Shown here: positions 44,958 to 56,939 of the stretch, piece by piece | Numbering within the stretch: position 1 is the stretch's first letter | Layout: each line of letters begins with the position of its first letter | From: Diphasiastrum complanatum | Lineage: Eukaryota > Streptophyta > Lycopodiopsida > Lycopodiales > Lycopodiaceae | Reading direction: 5' to 3' | Length of the DNA stretch: 64,000 nucleotides | NCBI GenBank assembly: GCA_029204225.1 | Contig: CM055104.1 | Coordinates: 48,240,451 to 48,304,450 of the forward strand | Notes under the pieces: model-generated | The model's input: only the letters and a program-made list of their open reading frames with translations | Told to the model about the DNA's origin: nothing | Database searches by the model: none | Program-made: the position numbers and the translations under genes

Positions 44958-45850
44958 ATGACTTCAATGAGTGTCTTTCTATTAGAAGCAAGTGAAAGAT
45001 TGTCAACCTCCAATCACTCAATTTGGAAGGTTAGAACGGAATCTGTCTTAATACTACAAGATGTGATGGATATTGTACTTGGCATTGAAGAAGAACCACA
45101 AATTCCTCAAGAAATTCCAAAGTACAAAAAGAGAGCTAGGATGGCTCTGCATTATATTAAGATGATGTCTCAAATGACATCTTAAGAGAAATTGGTGCTT
45201 GTACTAATGCCAAAGATGCTTGGGATACTCTCAAGTCTATCTATGAGGCAAAAAATACTTCTAGACTTCTAACACTAAGAAACCAAATTTTTCAAAGTGT
45301 ACAGAGAAGTGATGAATGTGCTTCAACTTATGTAATGAGAGTTAAAGACCTCCATAGAGAATTGTCATGCATAGGAGACTCCATCAACCAAAATGAACTT
45401 GTTCAAGTCATACTTAATGGATTAAAGGAGGAACATGACAATCTTGTTTAGAGTTATGCCATTAAGGAGGAGCTACCAAGTTTGGAAGCACTCCAAAGTG
45501 TGCTTATTTCTGAAGAATCAAGACAAGAGTATAAACTCTTAAAAATGGAGAGACTGTCTCTCAACATTATGGTAAAGCTCTCGTTACCAAAGACAAGCAC
45601 AAGACAAGAAGTAAGAATCAATACCAATCCTCTTCAAGCAAGAACAATCTTATTTCCAAGGAGAAAGGAGATGAGGATGAGTCCTTTCAAGCTTCCACAT
45701 CCAAGAAAAAGAAGAAAAACATCAAGTGTTTCTTTTGTGGCAAGAAGGGACAATATGCCACCAATTGCTTCAAGAAGAAGAGTCAATTCAAGCAAGCCAA
45801 CATTTCTAATGAAGAGAAGGAAGATGCTCATGAAGTGATGGAGAGGGATC
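44958..45850 (+). pseudogene. Young copia gag
   Basis: UBN2-type gag. LSTSNHSIWKVRTESVL opens the frame, with further blocks such as TLRNQIFQSVQRSDECASTY and NQNELVQVILNGLKEEHDN. Frameshifts lie near 45180, 45545 and 45850, with a stop near 45450. The zinc knuckle CFFCGKKGQYATNC (about 45725-45766) has Gln in place of its zinc-binding His. Gag normally forms the particle and binds element RNA. Confidence 0.9.
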
Positions 45851-45854
45851 TCTT

Positions 45855-47288
45855 ATGGTCTCGATTTTTTCTTCATCGCCTTTCAAGAAGTATGGTTCGT
45901 GGTATATCGACAATGGAGCTTCTTCACATATGTGTAGCTCCAAGCATTCTTTTGCATTTATGTCACCTTATGAAGGAGCCAAGAAGTCCATCTACACAAC
46001 AAATGATAATGAGTGTGCTATTGAAGGGATATGGACCATTCCCTTAAAGCTTTCTTCATCAAAAGTTCTTTCTCTGTCTAATGTACTTTTTGTTCCCAAG
46101 GTAACAAAAAATCTTATTAGTGTTGGGCAATTGTTTGATAGTGGACTAGATGTGAATTTCAATGTTGATACATGTACAATCAAGAAGCATGATGAGATCC
46201 TTGCATTTGGGTCTAGATATGGTGGAATCTACAAGCTTGATCCCAAAGAGTATGCTAACTCTTGTGATAGTGCTTTTGCTACTCATATGTCTTTGGAGGA
46301 ACTATGGCATAGAAGGTTGGGACATCCTAACTATAATTCTATGGTGTCCATGGTCAAGAAAGCCAAAGCTATTGGCTTGCCTAATCTTATCTCCAAGAAT
46401 TTTAAGCCATGTGAGGTTTGTGCCATATCTAAGTCTCATAAGAAGCATTTTTCAAAGTCATCTATCAAGACTACACATCCATTGGAGCTCATAGACTCGG
46501 ATGTGCACTTCTCATCTTCAAAGAGCAAGGGTGGTGCTACTTGCTTTGTAACTTTCATTGATGATTTCACTAGATTTACTTGGGTATATCTTCTAGCTTC
46601 AAAGTCTATGGTGTTTGACTATTTTCTAAAGTTCAAAGCTCTAGTTGAAAAGCAATTTTCTTACAAAATCAAGATTCTTAGAAGTGATGGAGGTGGTGAG
46701 TACACTTCCAATAAATTTCATGATTATTGTGAGTTTGAAGACATTAAAAGAGAGTTATCTTGTGCATATACACCATCTCAAAATGGGGTGGCTGAAAGAA
46801 AGAATAGAACATTGTGTGAATGTGCCAAAACCATTAGAATTGAGACATCCTTGCCAAAAGACTTTTGGGGTGAGGCTATCAATTATTCAAATTATCTTTG
46901 CAATAGACTCCCTCATGTTGCACTTGGAGGAAAATCACCATATGAAGCACTCTATTTGAAGAAACCTAAGGTTGAACACCTTAGAGTATTTGGATGCATA
47001 TGCTTTGTTCGTATTCCCTTGGAAACGAGAAAGAAGGATGATCCTTGTGCAAGTAGAGGAGTAATGGTTGGATATTCATCCAACAAGAAAGCCTATCGAA
47101 TCTACATGCTCTCTACCTCTAAAGTAATTGATAGTAGAGATGTAGTTTTTCATGAAGAAGAAAAGTCCAATCTTGGAGGGGCCGCCAAGCAACCTCAAAA
47201 TCTATCACCTATTGTTATTGAAGACAATCAACATATGGAGGAGTCAAGATTTGAAGATGGAAGTCCTCGGATTTTCACTCCTAAATGA
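45855..47288 (+). pseudogene. Young copia protease and integrase
   Basis: 477 open codons. The protease active site is WYIDNGASSHM, with Asn in place of the usual Ser after the catalytic Asp. VLFVPKVTKNLISVGQLF and the zinc-binding LWHRRLGHPNYNSM and CEVCAISKSHKKHF follow. The integrase core has Asp in IDSDV, Asp in LRSDGGGEYTS and Glu in VAERKNRTL, with the C-terminal motif GVMVGYSSNKKAYRIY. The frame stops at 47286-47288, about where a frameshift separates it from RT. Confidence 0.93.
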
Positions 47289-48591
47289 TGAAAAAGGAAA
47301 ACAAGCGGATCTTGATTCCTCTTATGCTTATTTTGTTTCTCATGAGGAGCCCAAAGATGTTCAAAAAGCCCTCAATACCAAGGAGTGCTATGAGGCCATG
47401 AAGATTGAATATGATGCCTTGATCACCAACCACACATGGGAGCTAGTGGATCCACCACCTTACATGCATATCATTGGATGCAAATGGGTGTTCAAGATCA
47501 AGTACAATCATGATGGCTCCATCAACAAGTACAAGGAAAGATTATGTGCTAAAGGCTTTGCACAAATATATGGCCTTGACTATGAAGAAACCTTTGCTCC
47601 TATAGCAAAGATGGTGACAATAAGAATCATAATCTCTCTTGTCTTATTTTTAAAGTGGAAACTGTTTCAACTTGATGTCTCCAACGCTTTTTTGAATGCT
47701 TATCTTGAGGAGGAGATATACATGGAACTGCCTCAAGGATTTATCAAAGATAAACCTAAGGTGTGTTTGCTTTTTAGAAGTCTTTATGGCTTAAAGCAAG
47801 CACCTAGATCATGGTATTCAAGACTCAACAACTTTCTACTTTCATTAGGATTTGTGCTTAGTGACTATGATCCTTCTATGTACTTAAAGTTTGATGGTAG
47901 TAGTATTGTCATTCTCCTAATCTATGTAGATGACATTATTCTTAGTGGAAGTTGTTTGATGCTAGTTCAAGAAACCAAAGATGCGTTAGGAAAAGAATTT
48001 AAAATGCAAGATCTAGGAGAGATCCATTACATTTTGGGCCTTGAGATTGATTTTCATGAAGAGTATGCTTTTATTTGTCAATCTAGATATGTCTTTTCTA
48101 TGTTGAGAAAATTCAATATGCAAAGTTGTAAAGACATAGATACTCCCATGGAGAAACATGTAAAAGATCCTATTAAAAGTGATGAAAGATCCTTCGAGGA
48201 CATCACACTTTATAGGAGTCTTATAGGCTCTTTAATTTGGCTTACTATCACTAGACCCGATTTGAGCTATTATGTGCACAAATTGAGTCAATTTATGCCA
48301 GATCCCAAGATCCAACATTGGAAGATGGCCAAGAGAGTTCTAAGATATGTATCTTCTACTCAGGATTATGGTTTATTGTACAAGAATGAAGATCTAACCA
48401 TTGTTGGCTATTCAGATTCCGATTTTGCAAGTTATAAAATGGATCGGAAGTCCATTAATGCATATACTATCTTTCTTGGAGGCAATCTTGTGTCTTGGCT
48501 TTCAAAGAAGCAAGATACCATATCTCTATCATCTTGTGAGGCCGAGTACAAAGCACTCACTACAACAACTAAAGAGGTGCTTTGGATCTAA
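47289..48591 (+). pseudogene. Young copia reverse transcriptase
   Basis: Complete RT frame, already open from 47152. Motifs include NHTWELVDPPPYMHIIGCKW, LFQLDVSNAFLNAYLEEEIY, LYGLKQAPRSWYSRL and the catalytic LIYVDDIILSGS (YVDD codons at 47923-47934). RPDLSYYVHKLSQFM and the RNase H start YSDSDFASYKMDRKS follow. It ends in SSCEAEYKALTTTTKEVLWI with a stop caused by a one-base shift; RNase H continues in the next frame. Confidence 0.95.
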
Positions 48592-48869
48592 AGTGCATCA
48601 AAGAGGATGATCTTCCCTTGATCAAATGTGACAACATATCGGCACAAGCTCTTGCAAACAATCCTATTTTTCATGCAAGAAGCAAGCATATAGAAGTGGC
48701 ACACCATTTTGTAAGGGAAAAGCTCATCGGAGGTGAAATCAACTTAGAACATGTCGACACATCTTCGTGTATTGCTGATCTTCTCACAAAGCCACTTTGC
48801 AAAAGTGCCTTCTCAAAGCACAGGTCTAATCTTGATCTTATCTCAAGATCAATGCTTGATCCACATTAG
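48582..48869 (+). pseudogene. Young copia RNase H C-terminus
   Basis: CDNISAQALANNPIFHARSK and HIEVAHHFVREKL, then ADLLTKPLCKSAFSKHR, are the conserved RNase H end. The polypurine tract AGGAGGAG follows at 48880-48887. Confidence 0.93.
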
Positions 48870-48887
48870 ATACATTTTTAGGAGGAG

Positions 48888-49500
48888 TGTCAAAATATTG
48901 AAAAATCTATCTAATGTTGTGAGTATGGGTCCTAAAAATGCCAAAGATGAATTGAGCTCTTTTGGCTTAGTAAAAACCCATCTTAGAATAAAATATTCAA
49001 GGTAGGTAGAAGTAGAAACTCGAGCTACCATAGGAATTGCCATTTGTACTTTACATGCCACATTTAATGCATGAAAAGACTATGTGGCACAATTAGACAT
49101 AGTGAGGTGGCTTGGATAAGTGTAGATAGCTTGAGAGGTGGATCCACAACTCCAATTCAACTCAAAGTAGGAGAAGAGTCCATGGATCTATATATATGTG
49201 ATGTACTCTCATTGAGAAAATGATGAAATTTGTGTGTAATGCAAATTTGGAGACAAGCTCTTTGTGCCCTCTCTCTCTCCACGAGTTTTGTACTTCTTAT
49301 TTTCTCTCTCTAGTCGAGTAGAGGCATTTATGATGCTTAGTCTTATGTTTTGTTGACAGATCTTGCTTGTAACAAAATAATATTGCTTGTATGATCAGCT
49401 TTCCTATTGACAACCAATGCTAGTCTGATCTTTATGGTGTTATTGTGCTTAGGAAATAAAAAATACATGTGTAGGGCATCCCACACGTGTGAATTCAGCA
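48888..49500 (+). repeat. 3' LTR of the young copia
   Basis: 613 bp, about 98% identical to the 5' LTR by eye. The TAAAT duplication follows. Confidence 0.95.
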
Positions 49501-49505
49501 TAAAT

Positions 49506-50095
49506 TAGGAGCCGACGATAATCTTCGTCGATGTTTAGAACCCACTGAGACGACCACTATAATAAGTGCATTACATGAGGAAGATTTTAGGGGCCACTAT
49601 GCTCTTAAAAATATTGCAAGAAAGATCTTTAATGCCAAGTATTGGTGGCCTACCGTCTATAAAGAAGTTAAATTATTCATTCAAAAATGTGATGCATGTC
49701 AGAGGATGGAAAAACCCAGCTTCGCGACACATTGGCCACTTACTCCGATTATTCCCTTACACGCTAGTCTCCGGGAGCGGATGATAGCTTTGAAACAACT
49801 GGAGGAGGATCATTGTCTTTCATTAATCGAGATTGAACGAGTTCAGAATAAAACATAATAAATTTTTTATCAATCTATTAAAAAAATAAAAATAAAACGA
49901 GGGGACTACGTGCTTCTGTATGATAACAGACACATGTTGTTTCCTGGGAAATTACATACCAAATGGATGAGACCTTACAAAGTAATAGAAGTTTTAAACA
50001 ATGGATCACTTCAGTAAGCCGATCTTGAAGGACATTTACTTGATACTCGAGTAAATGGCTCAAGAGTGAAGCACTACTTGACTAATTTTCGATGA
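49506..50095 (+). pseudogene. Gypsy integrase zinc finger and C-terminus
   Basis: ALHEEDFRGHYALKNIARKI, then KYWWPTVYKEVKLFIQKCDA and CQR (about 49568-49705), form the H2C2 zinc region. The catalytic core is missing, with a jump near 49750-49780. The C-terminal domain follows: GDYVLLYDNRHMFPGKL, KWMRPYKVIEVLNNGSL and VNGSRVKHYLTNF (about 49900-50092). Together with 42724-43613 it forms one gypsy element split by the young copia. No chromodomain is seen. Confidence 0.85.
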
Positions 50096-51293
50096 ATATG
50101 GCAAGTTCAGTTTTTTGCAAAACATGCGAAATTTGTGAAACATGCGAAATTTGCGACATTGTTCACATTTCATCCAACTTGTTATTTCCAGTTTTGAAAC
50201 TACCAAAAAAAAAAATGACCCTCGAAAAATGTGCGAAAAAGCCGACCACCTCACTACTTCCCGCTGTATTTTTGCGAAAATGCCGACGTTGTGCGTATGT
50301 ATCTTCACCATGATTCTACGAGATTTCTAGTATATGGGAAATATACAAAAAATCCGACACCTTCGCTTCATCAATAAGTCACTATATTCCTTGTAAAAAA
50401 TGCGACACCATTCTGGAATATGTTATGTTATGTAAATCCACCATTTTTGGGAAAGCGGAAATTGCGACACTTCAACCTTCGCATTTTTTGGGATTTACTT
50501 TCGTTCCATCCTTGACCTTCGGGAAATTTGCGAAAGAAAAAACAATAATATTTTGCTAGTATGTTGCATAAGAGATCAACTTAACTAATTGACAATTTTC
50601 ACAGAGTAGTCCCACAATGGGAGTCCGAATTAACCTTAACCTTCAGGAATAACCCCTTCCCTTCAAGTTCATTTGCCAAGGCTTAGAATGCCCTTTGTCT
50701 AAACCACCCTATGTAGCAATATGCCAAAACTCTTTAAATTGACCAAGTTTTTTTTTCACAAATGGCTAATAGTGAATGGTTGTGATTTGCTCATGTGGCT
50801 AATAGTGATTGGTTTTGATTTGCAGATGTGGCTAATAGTGGTTGGTTTTAATCTTGTGATGTGGCTCATGTTGCTTGGTTACAAGGTCCACCATAAAGTG
50901 AATGAGAGAGAGAGAGAGAGTCTAAATTAGTGCTTAAGAATCGGCAAAGTATACGAATGGAACCAAGAATGTTTTAAAAAAAATCGATATCAAAAAAATA
51001 TTTTATACAAGCATATGAACCCTTTTATCACGAATATTCTTCAAAAAATTGAGAAGCTTTTAAAAATGCAGGTATTTTTTGAGGAGGACTCAAAAAGACG
51101 TTTCATGAGCACTCGTGCAAATGGTGATTAGCCTTCTGCATGAAGAAATGCTCAGCTAATAAAAGCTGGGAAAATGGAGGTGTAAGGCGCTTTAATGTTC
51201 CGATCCATTTTGCGACCTAATCTTTCAACACGTGCAAGCACAGATCAATCATTCAAAAGCTAGTACTTTGATAGTGCGTAGCGGAGGCGCAAG
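50096..51293. other. Gypsy 3' remains and region upstream of the NOT3-like gene
   Basis: 50096-50560 is rich in GCGAAATTTGCGAC-type words and may be the gypsy 3' end or LTR; no boundary is definable. The last several hundred bases before 51294 presumably hold the host promoter and 5' untranslated region. A GA run lies at 50907-50922. No defined box can be named. Confidence 0.45.
50760..50880. repeat. Minisatellite, about 36 bp unit, 3-4 copies
   Basis: GTGGCTAATAGTGATTGGTT recurs with small changes at about 50764, 50799, 50831 and, more weakly, 50862. Confidence 0.85.
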
Positions 51294-51386
51294 ATGGGGG
51301 CAACCCGCAAGCTGCAGGGTGAAATCGATCGGGTGCTGAAGAAAGTGCAAGAGGGGGTGGATGTGTTCGACAGCATCTGGAACAAG
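51294..51386 (+). CDS. NOT3: CCR4-NOT complex subunit 3 (NOT3-like), exon 1
   Basis: Encodes 31 residues starting [20 protein letters not shown] and ending VFDSIWNK, the nearly invariant start of eukaryotic CNOT3/NOT3/NOT5 (Not3 N-terminal coiled-coil domain). The ATG is the conserved family start. The exon ends at AAG before GTTTTTTCC, a GT donor in phase 0. The protein is a core subunit of the CCR4-NOT complex, which deadenylates mRNA and shapes decay and translation in cytoplasm and nucleus. In yeast the Not5 N-terminus contacts the ribosome. The next exon is 9.3 kb away. The rest of the protein, including the C-terminal NOT box, lies beyond the window. Confidence 0.93.
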
Positions 51387-51548
51387 GTTTTTTCCTCAGT
51401 TATATGAGCATCCGTCATTCAGTCATTTCTCCCACCTCTGGATCATCATTATCATGAATATAGGCTTGGCATTTGGTACTCTATCCTCTATATAGCTCAC
51501 ATTGGACAACCACCAATCTAAACGCCAGCGTATTATGCATTAAACTGG

Positions 51549-51660
51549 AATCATATCGAATTGAATATTGAAATCACATATGCAAACAATTTTCGCAAGT
51601 ACAAAATCATATCGAATTGAATACTGAAATTACATATGCAAACAATTTCTACAAGTACAA
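51549..51660. repeat. Two-copy tandem repeat, 56 bp unit, in intron 1
   Basis: AATCATATCGAATTGAATA...CAAGTAC occurs twice, starting at 51549 and 51605, with few differences. Confidence 0.9.
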
Positions 51661-54600
51661 TATAAGGATGACATGTATATTGACCGATCCTATTGCAAAA
51701 ACGATGATATATGTTTGTATACATACTCACTGTACGTTCAAGGAGGTTTCCAGATAAGATGCGGTGTAGCTATTCTTGTTTAGTCCCCACCCCTTACCAC
51801 TAATTTCACCTTTGTTTAAAATAGTCCTTGTTCCCAAAATCTGAGCTCCAAGTCCAGTCGTAAAGGTTATATTAGGTTTAAAACCCTAAAATTGCATAAA
51901 TAGAACGAAGTGTAAGTTTAGGAGTTTTTTTTGTATCAGAACGATCCTTAGAACTGTAAAGATATAATTGCATATTTGTCAAAGAGCAAGTTTAGTATGA
52001 TACCTGAATACGTGCTGAACGTTCTTCCTGAGAGGTAGTAAGCAGTGCACCCTTCTAGTATTGGTACCGTATAGCAAATCGGAATTGTTGTAAGTTAATG
52101 CTACTAAGTTTATGTCATATTTAGTTCTTTTGAAAAGGTGAAAACAAAGACAATTAATTATTTCTAAATAGTATGTAATGTGATTGTTACTATTGGATCC
52201 TTGAATGCATCAATGGAAAATTCTTGCCCTTACTGTATACCTAGTTTTTCTCTGATCACCCCTTGCAATGAACTTATTAATAGGGAACATATTCTTAGCA
52301 GAGTTCTGAAAGCTAATGTGAGGTGCTTATGACTGGAGGTCATCTTGCCATACTTTGACTAGGCGACCTCCAGCAAAAGCTGAAGGTATGTACATGTTTA
52401 ATACATGGCAAAAGATAAAATAGTTCTAATGATTTAAATGGTCAATTGATCTCCCACTTGAGTATTTGAATCTTTCCTCATTTCATGCTTCAATTTGAGT
52501 GTTTATAGTATAGTCAGAAAAGCCATCTCTTATACATGTGCTTCTCTATGTGATGCATAATTTGATTTGATTTGAAAAATATATACATATCATAAAGCGA
52601 GAAGGGATTTTCAAGATTACCCAACTTTTTTTTTGGAGACATTTCTAGAGTTATGAACAGATTCTTAAACATGACATTACATGAAGCATAGAAAGACTAT
52701 AATTGATAAAAATGAACAATGTCCTTGAAAGATTACTGAAGATTACCAAATACAATCATACACAAAGCCCTACGAGCAATGTAGTTGAGTACTCCCATGA
52801 AGACCAAGTATTTCAATTATCTTATCCTATCAAGTGAGTGTTCTTTATCCCTATTAGTGTCTTTTGGGGAACTGTAAAAGAACCTTCCAAGTTTCAGGAA
52901 ACCTTAATACATAAGAAAGGCAACTCTTTTGGAGGAAAATAGTGCGTCCAATCGCTAGATGCCCTTAAATGTATGTCCCTAAATATTATGTCCTTCTTAA
53001 CACTCACACATTAAAAAACCCCTTAATGTGAGCTTTACAAGAATTTGATATTAAATGAAAATGAAACCAATGTAGCTGTTGCAAGATATAAAGTATAAAA
53101 CTGTATATTTTGCTAGAGATGTCATCCAGGAAAGTGTACAAGCTACAAAAATTGCAATGCTAACAAGCTTTAAAATACAAAGACTAGTGTGAAGAGTGTA
53201 ATCTAGTGGATAAAGTCATGAAGATCTATCAAGGAATGTCAATGGCCCAAGAATGCCAAGTGAAGGCATTTATGATGGTACGATTTGAATCAGCTGATTC
53301 GATTGATCCAAACGCTTTTGATCTAGTTGATGCTTGTTCCTGTCGAGGAATCTTGTTAGGTTTTTTGTTGTAATTTGTTTTTGGCCTTTGATTGTAGCAA
53401 AGTGTAATTAGGCCCTAGGGTGCAATTTCAACTCTATTTATATCTTATGTTTGCTAATAACTAAGCTTTTATTTCTAACATTACTAGACTATAGCTACGG
53501 GGATGCTGACTTGAAGATTGGACAAGATAATGGACATTGCCACTTAATAATTTGGATTGAAAAAGACTAAGTCACGAGGACTTCATGACACGTGTTAGGA
53601 TATGGTATTAAGTTTTGACTTAAGTCTTAAGACCTAGATTCTTTTAAAGTTAAAGTTATAAGTAACCTGTTGGAAAATGTAGATACGAAAAGAACTCTGT
53701 TCCAAGTTTTAATGAGACTCAAGCTATGGGATTTTGCTAATAAGAGGCCCCTAGCTAGGTTCCATATTTGAACTTCTAGATTTCAAATTCCATTGTTCAA
53801 ATTTCATTTTGTAGAAACTTAGATTCCATTCATAATGTACATACTACATAATAAATCAGTTGTCAACATTGTACGCTTAGAACTTTATCTTAATCATCAA
53901 TGCTGATTTTCAAAATCGAAAATTGAAGGTTCAATTTTCAAATGTAAACAGTGGCAGCTATGAGCTAGTTTTGAACTTACGGGACAACTGTCCCGACTCA
54001 CTTACTCGAGTGCCGTCAATGTGGCCCTTGTCACTATAGCATGTACTAAAAATCACAAAAGTTCAACTTCCATCGATGATAAAAAGTCAAATCATAACAG
54101 TAACTCAAATGTGGCATGTCCACATGTCTAACAAAATATGTACACTAAATGTAGTATTTCAAGCTGTCTAGGAGGGCTACACAAATGTCAGGACTTAGGA
54201 ATCATGACTCAAATGCTAGAATCTGGAATCAATGTAGAAATGTAGGATGAATCATGAAATACTATTGTCTAGAATCTCGATTCCAGTCCTACATCTAATA
54301 TCCACATGAGTGAAAATAAGCCAATTTGATAGACCAAGCCTGCCACTTGAAGAGTACACTAAAAAACATAGAAGAGCCAAGGAACATGCATCCAACAATA
54401 GTCTAGTGATCCAAAGAGATGACAAATGGTGAGAAGTAACATATTAACCAAGGAAAGATCCGATCGAACCCATACATGTATGAGAATCTTTGATATGCAA
54501 ATGAAAAGCCATGGCCAAAGCAAATAACCCATCTTTGTATATGTAATCATCATGCAAGTAGACTCCTAAAGACCAGAGGATTTAAAGGAGCTCAAAAGGT

Positions 54601-54769
54601 ATGCCAGAGAAGAGACCTGGCTAGAACTGTCATTCAATTTGAGAAATTGCTAGTGGAATCCGTTCCAATAACCAAAATCTGCAAGGCAAAACAGGAACAT
54701 TAAGAGATCAGCTAAGTCGAATGGACCAATAATGCCATATAAAAAAACCTCCAATGCACTTATATAGAC

Positions 54770-54890
54770 TAGGCATGAGTAAAAAGCAATGATGTCCAAG
54801 CTACACTATAATGCCAAATAGCAATGTCATGAACATGTGGATATGGTAGTGTATAGGTATCCCAAGCGATCCACAAGGTCCATAAATGAA
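54770..54890 (+). repeat. Segment repeated at the right end of the window
   Basis: GATCCACAAGGTCCAT, TAGGTATCCCAAG and AATGCCAAATAGCAATGTCATG match 63915-64000 (GATCCATAAGGTCCAC, TAGGTATTCCAAG). In the right copy this lies just downstream of gypsy integrase, so it is probably 3' untranslated or LTR sequence of that family. Confidence 0.65.
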
Positions 54891-55860
54891 AACTACCATC
54901 CTCAAAGATAGGCTCCATTGTCATAGAAGAGAAAACAATAGGAAGAGCACCATATGAATAATTGTGATAGCCTACCCAGGTTAGAATATCATTGAGTTGA
55001 TAAGGTGTGGCGTCATGAGCTAGGAAATGCTATAGAACGGATAGGACATTGTCATATATGGAAACTGCTGTAGGAACACGAACCTCTTACAAAACTACAA
55101 GAACATCACATATGTTTGACAAGACTAGAGGAAGGAAAGAATGAACCCGATAGGCGTATGCCTCATCACACCAACCATGAACCTCAACTGAGGCAACCTC
55201 ATGTGGTTGCTCTCGATATGCATGCTCTACCTTTTGAACACGATCTATGGTGTCTAGAACAATAGCAAGAATGGATGAAAACTGATGAAATGATCTATTC
55301 AAGCATACATGATCTTGAGTGAGACTAGTAGGAAAATCTGGATGATCCTTCGTTCTATCTATGTGTGTACTCTGTATCCAAGCATACCTGAACCTGAGCT
55401 AGAACTAGTAGAAGAAATTGGATGATCCTCTGTCCCATTTGCATGTGTAACCTTTTCCAGAATTGGAACATGATGTTTAGCAGCTAGAACAGATTGAGCT
55501 CGGCCTTAGAAAGAAGGACAAACGCAATCCAAAAAACATTGCTTTCTAGATAGATCTCAAAGTAGGACTGTAATGGATTCAAAGAAATGATAAACTTGAC
55601 ACGAGTCGAGAAATGCCATAACACCACAATATGCACATGGGAACTGTGAAACTTTTTTTTTCAACATGCACAAAAAGGATGTGGACGAATCAAAAACAAG
55701 TGAACGAAAAAGAACATAGAAGATGGCAAAAATGAAATGGAGAGAAGAAGCATTGGCAAAAATTTGAAAAGGTGGAGATTTCAATGAATGGATCTGAAGC
55801 ACTAATATTGTAGAAGTATGTAGTAAGAAGCTATTGAGAAAGTGAACTTTTGTTGTCACC
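54891..55860 (-). other. Possible degraded retroelement sequence
   Basis: Minus-strand frames at 55087-55302 and around 55400-55460 look protein-like (SILAIVLDTIDRVQKVEHAY) but match no domain I know. The position next to a gypsy relic suggests gag or spacer. Confidence 0.3.
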
Positions 55861-56225
55861 CCAAGTAGATCTTAGGTCCACACCAAAACACGACTGGGCT
55901 GGAAAAAGGACTGCTATGAGTGTGATATATTTATGCTGAAAAATCAGCAAGTGTGTATGAAGCTGAACCATTGTAGAAACCCTTCAAATTAATCGCTAGA
56001 TGGCAATAGAGGTTGTCCACATATGTTGCCTTGAGGGAGCATACTCTTTTCATGCCAAGCAGATCTTAGGTCCTGTCCAGTGAAACTCTAATGGGCTAAA
56101 AAAGGATTGCTATGGATGTGATATATTTATACTGAAAAATTAGCAAGCATATATGAAGCCGAATCATTGTAGAAGCCCTTCAAATTAGGCCCTAGATGGC
56201 AATAGAGGTTGTCCACATATGTTGC
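55861..56225. repeat. Direct duplication, 195 bp spacing
   Basis: CCAAGTAGATCTTAGGTCC...GTCCACATATGTTGC at 55861-56029 recurs at 56056-56225 with modest divergence. The copies end alike at ACATATGTTGC. Confidence 0.88.
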
Positions 56226-56939
56226 AAAAGAGCAATAAAGTGTGAGAGTACCTTCGAAAGGTAGGTGTTTCATGTCAATATAGGTTGTCGTTTGTCCTGC
56301 AAACTCTCTTTGATGCAAAAACTTTAGTGTGGAACATCTCAGGTAGAGATACTTTATTCTCAAGGCGTAAAGTTTGTTGCACTTGTTGGTCAGCGAAGAA
56401 TGTAAAGGTCCACTCAACATTGAAACATAACATGTCTGTAGAAAATAGAATGACAAGCTTGAAAATGCATTGAAGTCAACTTCAATTATGGAACTTGTCA
56501 GGCGGTCACATTGGGTCACTGCTTGTGACGCACCGGTCCCAGCTTGGGAGAGATGTCCACTCTAGTCATCGGCCATCGCCAATATTTGGCCTCAGGCCTT
56601 GTGGTAACCAGCCATGGCGAAGTCATGCTAGTATCGAGACTGGGCTCTAAAAATTCAATGATCCACAAGAAACCTGAAACAAAATCTTGTAGATAGAACA
56701 TGAATATCCTAATTTGATCAAAGTTTGACTTTGCAATAACTTCACTTCTAGCAAGTAAAAAAGGATAGAAAAGTGTTGCTCATAAAATGTAAAAGTATCC
56801 ATATACCAAAATTTTGATTTTGTAATAACTTTGGAAGAGAACTTTGATCAATGTCCCGTATGCTTCTAAGATGCGCCTTGATCCTGTGCTCCCGAATATG
56901 TATGTACTCAATGATAATGAGGTACTTTTTCCAATTTGA

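Larger units (their letters stand above)
43619..49500 (+). mobile_element. Near-complete, young Ty1/copia element
   Basis: LTRs at 43619-44222 and 48888-49500 start TGTCAAAATATTG and end CA. By eye they differ at about 14 substitutions plus one 9 bp indel. A perfect 5 bp target duplication TAAAT lies at 43614-43618 and 49501-49505. Primer-binding site, gag, protease, integrase, RT, RNase H and polypurine tract are all present in order. Several frameshifts and one stop make this copy inactive despite its youth. It interrupts the older gypsy element between RNase H and integrase. Confidence 0.96.

Noticed and set aside
45482-45838. Lys/Arg-rich 118-codon frame
   Set aside because: A shifted reading of copia gag; the zinc knuckle lies in another frame at the same place.
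46162-46959. Open frames inside the young copia integrase region
   Set aside because: Alternative frames of the real integrase.
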